The notes below the pieces were generated by a model, which was not told the DNA's origin, made no database searches, and worked only from the letters and a program-made list of their open reading frames with translations. A stretch of 64,000 bases of DNA from Caldifarciminota bacterium (GTDB lineage Bacteria; Hydrothermota; UBA3072). Location of the stretch: assembly GCA_016930175.1 (NCBI GenBank), contig JAFGHJ010000003.1, positions 1 through 64,000 of the forward strand, written 5' to 3'. How positions within the stretch are numbered: the first letter of the stretch is position 1; each line of letters opens with the position of its first letter. The position numbers were made by a program, and so were the translations under genes. Below are positions 26,559 through 35,164 of this stretch, piece by piece.

Positions 26559-27104
26559 ATGAAGAAATATGTATTGATTATGCTGTGTGCTTTACTGTTA
26601 ACAATTGGATGTAAACTACATGAACCAGAGATTAATGGTATTAGTATTGACAAAATTAGAGAGGCAAAAGATATTGCATTACAAAAAGATAGTGGAGTTC
26701 ATATTGCTTCGGCTTTCGGTGCAAGAAAGAATGGCGAATTTATGACAGATCCGGATATGACAGAAGTATTCAAATTTATTGCAACAGCGTATGATCCTTA
26801 TGGCCCTACTGATAGTATCTGGGAATTAGTTTGTGTAGATGATGAATGGAACATAATTACGGATTCTTTGCAGGGTATGTTCGAGGGAATTGTTGTTTCC
26901 GTTGATCTTGTGAATATCGAAATGGATGTTTGTGATGCGTGGGATCTGCTTACAGAAGAACACGGTGTAGATTCATTTCATAATTGGTCGCTTTTTCAAC
27001 CATTACATCCGGATTTTGAACATCCATTTTTTTTCTTTGCGACTGATACTGGATCTTTTATCGTCAATACTATTACATCTGAAATCGAATTCGATCCACG
27101 TTAG
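26559..27104 (+). CDS. Predicted lipoprotein of unknown function
   Basis: The 181-residue protein has a clear lipobox (ALLLTIGC, cysteine at 18). The mature part is acidic and mixed alpha/beta, with IREAKDIALQKDSGVHIASAFG and IWELVCVDDEWNIITDS. No family recognised. AAAAAGGGGG precedes the ATG. It sits alone between the repeat array and the convergent P-type ATPase. Confidence 0.7.
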   Translation: MKKYVLIMLCALLLTIGCKLHEPEINGISIDKIREAKDIALQKDSGVHIASAFGARKNGEFMTDPDMTEVFKFIATAYDPYGPTDSIWELVCVDDEWNIITDSLQGMFEGIVVSVDLVNIEMDVCDAWDLLTEEHGVDSFHNWSLFQPLHPDFEHPFFFFATDTGSFIVNTITSEIEFDPR

Positions 27105-27173
27105 AAAAGAAATGGGTGCCTGGGTCAAATCTCGACTCTTGACAATATTTTTAAGAAGTTCGAATAAAACAAC

Positions 27174-27210
27174 AAAAAAATCCTGACAATCTGCGTTTAT
27201 CTGCGTCCCA
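27174..27210 (-). repeat. Inverted GACGCAGAT-type repeat
   Basis: TCCTGACAATCTGCGTTTAT followed by CTGCGTCCC is the reverse complement of the copies at 26290 and 56203. Confidence 0.65.
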
Positions 27211-27234
27211 TTATTTAGGGGTGTTGGTAGAATT

Positions 27235-29922
27235 TTAACTGCCGATTAGCTCGGGAGTTTTTTGTTTGTTTTCCCTGAACCTGAGGAATATTTTTTCTAT
27301 TTCGTTGAATAAAAGAGGGATCAATCCTAATAAAATAACAGTAACCCAACCGCTGAAATCAAGCATCTGTAACTTAAACGCGTTTCTCATTGCGGGTGTT
27401 CCTATTATAATCGATTGCATAAATAATCCGAGCATAATCGCACCAATCAGATATTTGTTTGAAAAAACTCCAATCTGAAAGATAGACTTTATACTATTCC
27501 TAAAAGCCAACGAATAAAATAATTGACATGAAATTATAGCCATAAAAGCCATTGTTCTGGCGTATCGCAAGATATGTTCCGGAACCGAATCATCGAAGGG
27601 GCTATATCCGTGTTTATAAAACCCGTACCAGAAGGCGAACATTGTCAATAAACCTATCAATATTCCTCCGGCTAAAACACGTACACCCGCGCCTCGCGCG
27701 AAAAAGCTTTCTTCAGGGGAACGCGGTTTTCTTTTCATTACATCCGTATCACCGGGATCCATACCGAGGGCTACGGCGGGAAGAGAATCCGTTAAAAGGT
27801 TAATCCATAATATCTGAGTCGCAATTAATGGAGCAGGGAGACCGATAAGAATTGAAACAAACATAGAAATTACTTCTCCCAGATTGCACGTAAGTAGAAA
27901 AAGAACAGATTTCTTAATATTGTTATAAATATTTCTTCCATGTTCGATTGCGGAAATAATCGTAGAAAAATTATCGTCCGTAAGAATCATATCCGAAGCG
28001 CTTTTTGCGACATCGGTGCCCGTTATCCCCATTGCAACGCCGATATCGGCAGTATTTAAAGAGGGCGCGTCATTCACTCCGTCACCCGTCATCGAGACAA
28101 TATTTCCTCGTGCTTTAAGAGCATGAACTATTTTGACTTTATGCTGCGGTGAAACACGCGCGAATACCCGATAATTATTAATATTGCTTGCAAATTCTTC
28201 GTCTGTATATTTATCTATATCTTCTCCTGCGGTTACCTGTTTTTCGCTTTCGGCTATATCGAGAGCCTTCGCAATCGCAAAAGCCGTATTCTTATGATCA
28301 CCTGTAATCATTACAGTTGTAATGCCTGCTTTTTTTGCTTTTTTAATAGATAGCTTAACTTCTTCTCTCGGAGGGTCTATCATCCCGACAAGCCCTAATA
28401 AAATTAAATCTTTTTCCATCTCGCCCGGTTCGATGACAGAATCTACGGGTTTATAAGCTGCTGCCAGTGTGCGTAGCGCTTCGGCAGACATGTTTTTCTC
28501 GGCTGCTGAGTATTGCTTTTTGTGTTTTTCAGATATTGGAACTACTTTTCCGTTTTCTAAAACACGGGTACATATACCCATCAGACTTTCAAGCGCGCCT
28601 TTTGTATAAACAGTTAACTTTCCGCTGTCTTTATTTTTGCAGAGTGTTGACATTACCTTCCGGTTTGAATCAAATGACAATTCTCCTATGCGTTTATTCT
28701 TTTTATTTAAACTTTTTCGGTCGAGACCGAGGTTGTCTCCAAAAATAAGCAGAGCGATTTCCGTTGGGTCGCCCGTTCCCTCGCCTTCTCTGTAAGTGGC
28801 ATCCGAACAAAGTATCATCGCTTTCGCCAGTAACCTGGCGGCTTCGGTTACTCTTTTTTTACTATCCCGTTTAACAGAAACTTCACCCTCCCCTGTATTA
28901 AAATATTTTGTAACAGTCATTTTATTTTGAGTAAGCGTTCCGGTTTTATCCGTACAAACGATATTAACAGAACCGAGAGTTTCGACGGCCGGCAATCTTT
29001 TAACGATTGCGTTTCTTTTGGACATATTGGTTATGCCGATGGAAAGGACTACGGCGACTATAGCTACAAGTCCTTCAGGTATTGAGGCAACAGCGAGAGA
29101 AACAGACATTAAAAACATTTCAGACCAATTTCTTCCCTGAAGTAAAGCAATGACAAAAATTAAAGCACAGATACCGACAGCGAGTTTGCCAAGTGTTTTT
29201 CCGAGTTCACTGAGCCTTATTTCGAGCGGAGTCGGCGGTTCTTCGGTCTCTATAACCTCGGCGATTTTCCCGACTTCGGTATCCATGCCGGTTTTAACAG
29301 CTACCCCCTCACCTCTACCATAAGTAACCAGCGTGGACATAAAAGCGGAGTTCACCCTGTCACCTAAAGGTATTTGAGGATTGTTGAGGATAAGCTCCGC
29401 GTCCTTGCCTGATGGAATAGACTCACCTGTTAATGTGGATTCCTCGATTTTAAGATTTACAGATTCTATCAAACGGAGGTCGGCAACAACGAATCTTCCC
29501 GCGTCCAGAATAAGAATATCACCGGGAACCACTTTCTGAGACTCGATTTCTTTTACTTCTCCGTCTCTTTTAACAAGAGCTCTGGGTGACGCCAATTCAC
29601 GAAGGGCTTCGATTGCTTTTCCTGCTTTTACCTGTTGAGCGACTCCGAGTACGGAGTTTATGATAATCACCAGCAGAATGATTATTGTATCGATATATTC
29701 CTCCATAAAAAGAGTAATCACCGACGCTCCCAATAATACATAGATAAGAGTATCCCTCAGTTGTTCTATAAATAATTGCGGAATCGTTTTACCCCTTTTC
29801 TCCTGGAGCTCGTTCGTTCCGTATCTTTTTAGCCTTTTTTCCGCTTCTTCGTCGGAAAGACCAACCGCAGGATCGACATTAAAACCTTTGAGAGTTTCTT
29901 CTACAGACTTTAAGAACCACAT
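27235..29922 (-). CDS. P-type Ca2+-transporting ATPase (P2A-like)
   Basis: The 895-residue pump has the cation ATPase N-terminal domain (VEETLKGFNVDPAVGLSDEEAEKRLKRYG), the actuator motif TGES, the phosphorylation site DKTGTLTQ with D325, the hinge TGDGVNDAPS, and ten or so transmembrane helices. The M4 motif SIPEGLVA and M6 NLLTDSLPAVALG fit SERCA/PMR1-type calcium pumps. It exports Ca2+ (or Mn2+) from the cytosol. Its promoter -10 (29936-29931) ends eight bases before the ATG and no ribosome site is seen. Confidence 0.88.
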   Translation of the reverse strand: MWFLKSVEETLKGFNVDPAVGLSDEEAEKRLKRYGTNELQEKRGKTIPQLFIEQLRDTLIYVLLGASVITLFMEEYIDTIIILLVIIINSVLGVAQQVKAGKAIEALRELASPRALVKRDGEVKEIESQKVVPGDILILDAGRFVVADLRLIESVNLKIEESTLTGESIPSGKDAELILNNPQIPLGDRVNSAFMSTLVTYGRGEGVAVKTGMDTEVGKIAEVIETEEPPTPLEIRLSELGKTLGKLAVGICALIFVIALLQGRNWSEMFLMSVSLAVASIPEGLVAIVAVVLSIGITNMSKRNAIVKRLPAVETLGSVNIVCTDKTGTLTQNKMTVTKYFNTGEGEVSVKRDSKKRVTEAARLLAKAMILCSDATYREGEGTGDPTEIALLIFGDNLGLDRKSLNKKNKRIGELSFDSNRKVMSTLCKNKDSGKLTVYTKGALESLMGICTRVLENGKVVPISEKHKKQYSAAEKNMSAEALRTLAAAYKPVDSVIEPGEMEKDLILLGLVGMIDPPREEVKLSIKKAKKAGITTVMITGDHKNTAFAIAKALDIAESEKQVTAGEDIDKYTDEEFASNINNYRVFARVSPQHKVKIVHALKARGNIVSMTGDGVNDAPSLNTADIGVAMGITGTDVAKSASDMILTDDNFSTIISAIEHGRNIYNNIKKSVLFLLTCNLGEVISMFVSILIGLPAPLIATQILWINLLTDSLPAVALGMDPGDTDVMKRKPRSPEESFFARGAGVRVLAGGILIGLLTMFAFWYGFYKHGYSPFDDSVPEHILRYARTMAFMAIISCQLFYSLAFRNSIKSIFQIGVFSNKYLIGAIMLGLFMQSIIIGTPAMRNAFKLQMLDFSGWVTVILLGLIPLLFNEIEKIFLRFRENKQKTPELIGS

Positions 29923-29930
29923 ACAAATGC

Positions 29931-29959
29931 ACTTTAATTCTATTAAACAAAAAAGTCAA
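29931..29959 (-). promoter_or_regulatory. Promoter of the Ca2+ ATPase gene (near-leaderless)
   Basis: On the minus strand TTGACT (29959-29954), 17 bases, TAAAGT (29936-29931). The -10 is weak. Confidence 0.4.
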
Positions 29960-30084
29960 GTAAGTATTCTTAAGTGGTACAATTAAACTGTTTGTATGGG
30001 TATCAACAGGATTGTACCCTGAGGATAATTAAAGTCAGAGGTCGAGTTTTCAGGGTCGAAATAAAAAATTTAGAATCTTCCTTC

Positions 30085-30105
30085 CTTAGTGTCTTTGTGG
30101 CTAAT
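30085..30105 (-). repeat. Inverted CACGAAG-type word repeat
   Basis: CCTTAGTGTCTTTGTGGCTA. The rest of 29923-30148 shows no gene, apart from the ATPase promoter. Confidence 0.45.
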
Positions 30106-30176
30106 ACAATCTTGACTTAAAAAAATATTATATTACTTTTAATTTTAAATGAAGATCGTCTATATTACGGAAGTAA

Positions 30177-30226
30177 GGTTTGCCGAAAACGGCAAGATAC
30201 GTAAAAAACTCTAAGGTGATAGAGTT
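30177..30226 (+). other. Two-hairpin leader before the GGDEF gene
   Basis: A short stem GCC-GAAAA-GGC region (30182-30193) is followed by a perfect seven-base stem, AACTCTA-AGGTGA-TAGAGTT (30207-30226), ending just before the ATG at 30233. A 21-codon open frame (30149-30214, MKIVYITEVRFAENGKIRKKL) overlaps it. Could be a regulatory RNA leader; no known riboswitch class is matched. Confidence 0.35.
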
Positions 30227-30232
30227 AGAAAC

Positions 30233-31117
30233 ATGCGTTGGCAAAGCATAAAAATAGAGTCGGCACTAATGAACTCGAGTGCACAGGTTAAATGGCTATG
30301 GACCCTCCTGACCTTAATTCTGGTCGCAAGTCTCGTGTCGCTTGAACTATTCACAAATCCAGAGATTTCAATAGCGCTTCTCTACTTGATTCCTGTCGCG
30401 ATATCGGCATGGTTTGTCGGGAAAGCCTTTAGTATTGCTGTTTCCGCTTTTATCGTTGCCATGTGGACTTTTGCCGAAATTTACAAAGGTAAAGTTTACT
30501 CGTCTGTTTCACTTCACTACTACTACGCAGCCGTCAGGCTGTTTTTTTTCGTTGTCGTGACGACACTACTGGCAAGATTGAAGACTGCTCTGAGTACCGA
30601 GCGGGTGATGTCAAGACTCGACTTTCTTACCGACGTCATGAATTCGCGCTCCTTTTACGAATTGGCTGCTGTGGAACTTGAACGGTGCAGAAGATATGGA
30701 CGGGTTTTCTCGGTTGCATATATGGATATGGATAATTTAAAGGCTATTAACGACAAATTCGGACACTCCAAAGGAGATGATGTCCTTCGAGCTATAGCCA
30801 GCACCATCAAAGAAAATCTTCGAAAAAACGATTTAGTGGCACGTATGGGAGGAGATGAGTTTGTTATTCTGTTCCCGGAAACAGAGTATAAGGCCGCTGA
30901 CAAAGCTGTTAAAAAAATACAAGATACTCTTAAGCGTAAAAAAAGTCTCGAGGAATTCTCTATCTCATTCAGTATTGGCATTTTAACTTGCGAGTCCTGT
31001 CCTGACAGCATAGATGAGATGATAGAGTTAGTCGATTCTCTGATGTATTCGATAAAAAATCACAAAAAAGATGGAATTGCGCACTCTATTTATAAGCAAA
31101 AGGCTAAGTCTTTATAA
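30233..31117 (+). CDS. Membrane-anchored GGDEF diguanylate cyclase
   Basis: The 294-residue protein has four hydrophobic segments in the first 130 residues (LWTLLTLILVASLVSLELF; ISIALLYLIPVAISAWFVG; AFSIAVSAFIVAMWTFAEI; LFFFVVVTTLLARL), a membrane sensor of unknown type. A GGDEF domain follows with FLTDVMNSRSFYEL and ARMGGDEFVILFPETE. The intact GGDEF indicates cyclic di-GMP synthesis. No I-site RxxD is obvious. It has a possible structured leader and is a single-gene unit. Confidence 0.84.
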   Translation: MRWQSIKIESALMNSSAQVKWLWTLLTLILVASLVSLELFTNPEISIALLYLIPVAISAWFVGKAFSIAVSAFIVAMWTFAEIYKGKVYSSVSLHYYYAAVRLFFFVVVTTLLARLKTALSTERVMSRLDFLTDVMNSRSFYELAAVELERCRRYGRVFSVAYMDMDNLKAINDKFGHSKGDDVLRAIASTIKENLRKNDLVARMGGDEFVILFPETEYKAADKAVKKIQDTLKRKKSLEEFSISFSIGILTCESCPDSIDEMIELVDSLMYSIKNHKKDGIAHSIYKQKAKSL

Positions 31118-31138
31118 TTTGAAGAGACAACATAGTCT

Positions 31139-31211
31139 CAAGTCCTCAGTTAACAGTCATCAGTTAAAAAGAACAACAAAAAATCCTCTTAATCCTTTTT
31201 AATCTGCGTCC
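31139..31211 (-). repeat. Word-like repeats before the GH3 gene
   Basis: TCCTCAGTTAACAGTCATCA at 31143 and an inverted GACGCAGAT-type copy (TCCTTTTTAATCTGCGTCC) at 31193-31211. Confidence 0.5.
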
Positions 31212-31221
31212 AATTCCAATC

Positions 31222-31250
31222 TTGACAATCGTTCCTTTTTTTTATATCAT
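31222..31250 (+). promoter_or_regulatory. Promoter of the GH3 glycosidase gene
   Basis: TTGACA (31222-31227), 17 bases, TATCAT (31245-31250); GGAGG at 31276-31280 precedes the ATG at 31285. Confidence 0.65.
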
Positions 31251-31284
31251 CTAATAGAATCAGATACAAAAAACGGAGGATGTA

Positions 31285-34077
31285 ATGAATAAAAAGACTG
31301 AAAAATACTTTATTAGAATAGCTTTAATTTTACTTTTCATACCATTACTTTTAGCTTCTCAAACTAATGAAATTAAAATCGATGCCGGAACAAACCAATT
31401 TGTAAACTGGGAAAAGACAAGAACAATTCAACTTAAGGGAAATGTTTCCCCAGAGAGTATCGCTGTCTTATGGACGTGTCCCGCGAATCCTAAAGTTCGT
31501 TTTTACAATGCTGCGGAGTCTACGACTAAAGTTACGTTTCCCCGCCCTGGTTATTATTTGTTGAAATTAACTGCCTCCGGAACCGGCAATAAAAAAATAA
31601 GCGATACTGTAATGATAAATGTGTTCAAACCGAACTCCTATGCTGAAAGGCTTGCAGACCTTGTTAATTTGATGACGGTCGAGGAAAAAATTGGTCAACT
31701 GGTTAACCGTTCAGGAGCTATTCCTCGCCTTGGTGTCGCAGAGTATAATTATTGGAATGAAGCTTTGCATGGAATATTAGATGTAGGAACAACCTCTTTT
31801 CCTCAAGTAGTCGCTTTAGGTTCAACCTGGGACCCTGATCTTGTACGTAGAGTGGCGACGGCTATCTCTGATGAAGCACGTGTTAAAAACAAAATTGCAG
31901 GGAAAGGACTTTCGTACTGGAGCCCGACAGTCAATATCGCACGTGATCCGCGCTGGGGAAGAAATGAAGAATCCTACAGTGAGGACCCTTATTTGCTTTC
32001 GCGAATGGGTGTCGCGTTTGTAACAGGTATGCAGGGAAATCATCCTTTTTACCTTAAAACCGTCTCGACCCCGAAACATTTTATTGCCAATAACGAAGAA
32101 ATACGCCGCCACTCGGGTTCGTCCGATGTGGATATGCGCAGTTTATGGGAATATTATATGCCGGCTTTCAAGCAGGCCGTTGTCGAGGGTAAGGCTTTTT
32201 CTATTATGTGCGCTTATAACGAATTAAATCAAGAGCCATGCTGCGGCAATTGTTATTTGCTTACCGACATTCTTCGAGGTAAATGGGGATTCGAAGGTTA
32301 TGTTGTATCCGACTGCGGAGCCATTTATGATATGATTTCCGGACATCATCTTTATAAAACGGGAGCCGAAGCGGCAGCGCGCGGCATTCTCGCGGGATGT
32401 GACCTAAATTGCGGTGATTGTTATAGCAGTCATTTACACGAAGCTCTTGAGCAGGGATTAATTAATGAAAAAGACCTCGACCGCGCGCTTAAAAGGGTTA
32501 TTTCTGCGCGATTTCGTTTAGGCGAGTTTGACCCTCCCGGAATGGTTCCATACAGCGCGATACCGGAAGAAAAACTGGACTGTCAGGCACATCGTGATCT
32601 GGCTCTCGAGGCTGCCCAGAAATCGATAGTTTTATTAAAAAATGAAGGTATTTTACCGCTGGATAAAAATAAAATAAAATCTATCGCGGTAATCGGACCA
32701 AACGCGGAAGAGTGCCAGTTGGGTATATACAGCGGCTGGCCCAGAATCCGAATCAGTCCGCTCGAAGGTATAAAAAATAAAGCATCGAGTTATGGGATTA
32801 AAGTCAACTACGTAGAAGGGTGCGGAGTTGGCGGCGGACTTTTAAAACCAATCGAAACAAAATATTTTGCAAAAATTGATGATTCCGGTCAAAAAGGAAT
32901 GATCGGGCAATATTTCAATAACATGGACTTAGAAAGCTTACCTGTTTTAACTCGTTTAGATTCCATTATAAATTTTCGCTGGGGCGAAAATTCTCCGGCT
33001 CCCGAGGTGCCCAAAGATCAGTTCTCGGTTCGCTGGACAGGGAAAATAATACCCCCGGAAACCCGTGTGTTTTCTCTGGGAACGAGAACAGATGATGGAT
33101 CGCGACTTTATTTAGACAACAAATTATTATTTGAAGATTGGACCGACCATGGTGAGAAGCCCAACAAAGTTAACATAGAATTAAAAGCCGGAAAAGAATA
33201 TAAAATCGTATTCGAATATTATGATAATGGTCTAGGCGCAACGGCACGATTGGTGTGGGATCTCGGTCAGCAGGATTTTGATGCGGCAAAAGAACTCGCG
33301 AAAGAAAACGATGTGGTAATCCTCGTTCTCGGAACACATCCACTTATTTCTCAAGAAGAAAATGATCGCATGGATATTACATTACCTGAAGTGCAAAGAG
33401 AGCTGGTTCGAGAAATTACGCAGGTAAATTCCAATATTATCATTGTTCTCATTAACGGCGGACCCGTGGCTCTTTCGGGAACGGAAAAAGACGCCTCTGC
33501 AATCGTCGAAGCATGGTATAACGGACAGGCGAGCGGAACGGCAATCGCCGATGTGCTCTTCGGCGATGTTAATCCTGGCGGCAAACTCCCGGAAACATTC
33601 TACGCGTCGACAGAACAGCTTCCTTCCTTTGCCGATTATGACATTATCAATCATGGCAGAACCTATATGTATTTTGAAAAACCCGTTTTGTACCCATTTG
33701 GTCACGGGCTTTCTTATACGACATTCAAATACAGTAATTTGAAATTAAGTGCCGGCAAAATTGGTAAGAACGGTTCGATTAAAATCCAGTGTACCGTACA
33801 AAATACCGGCAGCTACAAAGGCGACGAAGTCGTTCAGGTTTACGTTCGTGATATAAGAGCTTCAGTAAAGGTGCCAATCCGCCAGCTAAAACGGTTCGGG
33901 CGTATTACTCTTAAACCGGGTGAACAAAAAACCGTTTCGTTTAATCTCCCGGCGTCCGAATTGTCGTTTTACGATATTAAATCGAATGACTTTATTGTAG
34001 AACCGGGTGAATTTGAGATTCAAGTTGGCAGCTCCTCAGAGGATATCCGACTTAGAAAGACGTTTTTCGTGGAATAG
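31285..34077 (+). CDS. Secreted GH3 glycosidase with PKD-like and PA14 domains
   Basis: The 930-residue protein has a signal peptide (ALILLFIPLLLASQ), a PKD-like domain (about 30-115), the GH3 catalytic barrel (NEALHGI; LSYWSPTVNIARDPRWGRNEE; STPKHFIANN) and nucleophile D343 in GYVVSDCGAI. In the second GH3 domain a PA14 module is inserted (GQKGMIGQYFNNMDLES ... FEYYDNGLGATARLVWD, about 530-670). A fibronectin-III-like tail follows (DEVVQVYVRD...VPIRQLKRFGRI). The WNEALHG motif is frequent in beta-xylosidase/glucosidase types; exact sugar is not decidable. It acts in the periplasm or on the surface. Confidence 0.92.
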   Translation: MNKKTEKYFIRIALILLFIPLLLASQTNEIKIDAGTNQFVNWEKTRTIQLKGNVSPESIAVLWTCPANPKVRFYNAAESTTKVTFPRPGYYLLKLTASGTGNKKISDTVMINVFKPNSYAERLADLVNLMTVEEKIGQLVNRSGAIPRLGVAEYNYWNEALHGILDVGTTSFPQVVALGSTWDPDLVRRVATAISDEARVKNKIAGKGLSYWSPTVNIARDPRWGRNEESYSEDPYLLSRMGVAFVTGMQGNHPFYLKTVSTPKHFIANNEEIRRHSGSSDVDMRSLWEYYMPAFKQAVVEGKAFSIMCAYNELNQEPCCGNCYLLTDILRGKWGFEGYVVSDCGAIYDMISGHHLYKTGAEAAARGILAGCDLNCGDCYSSHLHEALEQGLINEKDLDRALKRVISARFRLGEFDPPGMVPYSAIPEEKLDCQAHRDLALEAAQKSIVLLKNEGILPLDKNKIKSIAVIGPNAEECQLGIYSGWPRIRISPLEGIKNKASSYGIKVNYVEGCGVGGGLLKPIETKYFAKIDDSGQKGMIGQYFNNMDLESLPVLTRLDSIINFRWGENSPAPEVPKDQFSVRWTGKIIPPETRVFSLGTRTDDGSRLYLDNKLLFEDWTDHGEKPNKVNIELKAGKEYKIVFEYYDNGLGATARLVWDLGQQDFDAAKELAKENDVVILVLGTHPLISQEENDRMDITLPEVQRELVREITQVNSNIIIVLINGGPVALSGTEKDASAIVEAWYNGQASGTAIADVLFGDVNPGGKLPETFYASTEQLPSFADYDIINHGRTYMYFEKPVLYPFGHGLSYTTFKYSNLKLSAGKIGKNGSIKIQCTVQNTGSYKGDEVVQVYVRDIRASVKVPIRQLKRFGRITLKPGEQKTVSFNLPASELSFYDIKSNDFIVEPGEFEIQVGSSSEDIRLRKTFFVE

Positions 34078-34276
34078 CTATTATTGATTTTATTGATTTG
34101 AAACCAGAAGGACTAGGTCTTCTTTGAAAGAGCCTCTTAATCCTGCTTGGTTGATTTTTGGAATCAGTTAAGTGGGTCGAGAGTATTGTTTAATGAGTAA
34201 AGAAATATAAATATAAAATCATTTTAAATCTGTGCGAATCTTTGTCTGATTTTAGGTTATTTTGACAGTAGGGAAA

Positions 34277-34399
34277 TCAAATTTTTTTCTTATACTCTCC
34301 TATTTTGATTAATATGTCTCTTAAGTGTATATCCGCATAAAATTTCCAGATAATATCGTCTATGATTTTTCTGCAGAATCTTAAAAATTTATAAAACAT
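34277..34399 (-). CDS. 40-residue basic small protein coupled to the upstream lipoprotein gene
   Basis: ATG at 34399 overlaps the TGA of the 172-residue gene (TGATG), a classic coupling signal, and the frame runs to TGA at 34279-34277. The product (MFYKFLRFCRKIIDDIIWKF..., ending EYKKKI) is rich in isoleucine, lysine, phenylalanine and tyrosine and should form one or two amphipathic helices. It has no recognised family. The remaining part of this gap, 34078-34276, shows nothing. Confidence 0.5.
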   Translation of the reverse strand: MFYKFLRFCRKIIDDIIWKFYADIHLRDILIKIGEYKKKI

Positions 34400-34917
34400 C
34401 AATCCCGCCTTAAAGTATCTAAAATTTCCGGAACCAGAATTTCACGCTTCCACACATACCTTCTATCAGAATTTTTATCCATCACCGTTATGGATACTTC
34501 GTTGCTCCCGGTAGAAATACTTTCCCTAAAAGTTCCGAAAAAAGCATCTTTAGACGAAACAGTCTTAGAGTAGTCCTTTGTCTTAATATCTTCTGTGATA
34601 CTTTTATTTAAAGTTGTTTCGCCTTCATAAAGGACATTAAAATTCAATCTAAACGAAGCTTTATAGAGAGAATCTGCTTTTATGAAAGTTATTCCCGAAT
34701 ATGGAATATTGTAATATATTTTAATATAAGGGAAGGACTCTTCATTATATACTATCTGGTAGACGACGCTGAAGGATTTTACGAAGCTCGGCCTGGCCAT
34801 ATCCTCCATCACCGGCGACATCCCCTGTCCCGGGCCCACCATCATAGCAGGGCACCCTAATGCACCGCCCAGCAGTATTAGTTTAATAATCTCTAAGAGA
34901 AGTATATTTTTGCGCAT
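34399..34917 (-). CDS. Predicted lipoprotein resembling the N-terminal part of GWxTD-domain proteins
   Basis: The 172-residue protein has a lipobox ending LLGGALGC (cysteine at 22). The mature part has beta-rich FPYIKIYYNIPYSGITFIKADSLYKASFRLNFNVL and VSSKDAFFGTFRESISTGSNEVSITVMDKNSDRRYVWKREI. That pattern is like the beta-sandwich in front of GWxTD domains of FCB-type bacteria, but the GWxTD part itself is absent. Function unknown. It is coupled to the 40-residue gene. Confidence 0.62.
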   Translation of the reverse strand: MRKNILLLEIIKLILLGGALGCPAMMVGPGQGMSPVMEDMARPSFVKSFSVVYQIVYNEESFPYIKIYYNIPYSGITFIKADSLYKASFRLNFNVLYEGETTLNKSITEDIKTKDYSKTVSSKDAFFGTFRESISTGSNEVSITVMDKNSDRRYVWKREILVPEILDTLRRD

Positions 34918-35004
34918 ATTTATTTATTCTATAGACCCATCCGCGTCAAATTTTGTTCCAATTTAGCAAAAAAACACCGAAAAACCTTAAAAGGCAATCA
35001 GGTA

Positions 35005-35020
35005 ACTTATAATTATAAGT
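35005..35020. other. 16-base perfect palindrome
   Basis: ACTTATAATTATAAGT lies in the gap between the divergent lipoprotein gene and corA's end. It may be a protein-binding site or chance in AT-rich DNA. Confidence 0.25.
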
Positions 35021-35072
35021 ATCTGTAAATCAAAGTCTTAAACAAAAAAGCGAAAAATCTTTTCTTATGTCC

Positions 35073-35100
35073 TTGACTTTTTATTAATTGATGTTATATT
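35073..35100 (+). promoter_or_regulatory. Orphan promoter upstream of a hairpin
   Basis: TTGACT (35073-35078), 16 bases, TATATT (35095-35100), the same form as gene promoters here, but no plus-strand gene follows before 36368. Confidence 0.5.
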
Positions 35101-35113
35101 ACGATTATATAAT

Positions 35114-35141
35114 AAAGGTTCTTTCGTTTGAAAGAACCTTT
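35114..35141. terminator. Perfect 12-base-pair hairpin, terminator of corA and/or end of a small RNA
   Basis: AAAGGTTCTTTC, loop GTTT, GAAAGAACCTTT. It lies 24 bases past the corA stop on the minus strand, with only short T runs after the stem in either direction. Confidence 0.6.
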
Positions 35142-35164
35142 ATTTATTTGAGGTCTTTTAAAAG

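Noticed and set aside
30149-30214. 21-codon frame as a definite gene
   Set aside because: No ribosome site or convincing -10; kept only as part of the leader observation.
30177-30226. GEMM-type cyclic di-GMP riboswitch
   Set aside because: The hairpins and a CTAAGG string recall it, but the conserved GACGCAAAGCC-type core is missing.
34262-34296. TTGACA ... TATACT as a promoter
   Set aside because: The hexamers are 23 bases apart, too far, and lie within the end of the small minus-strand gene.
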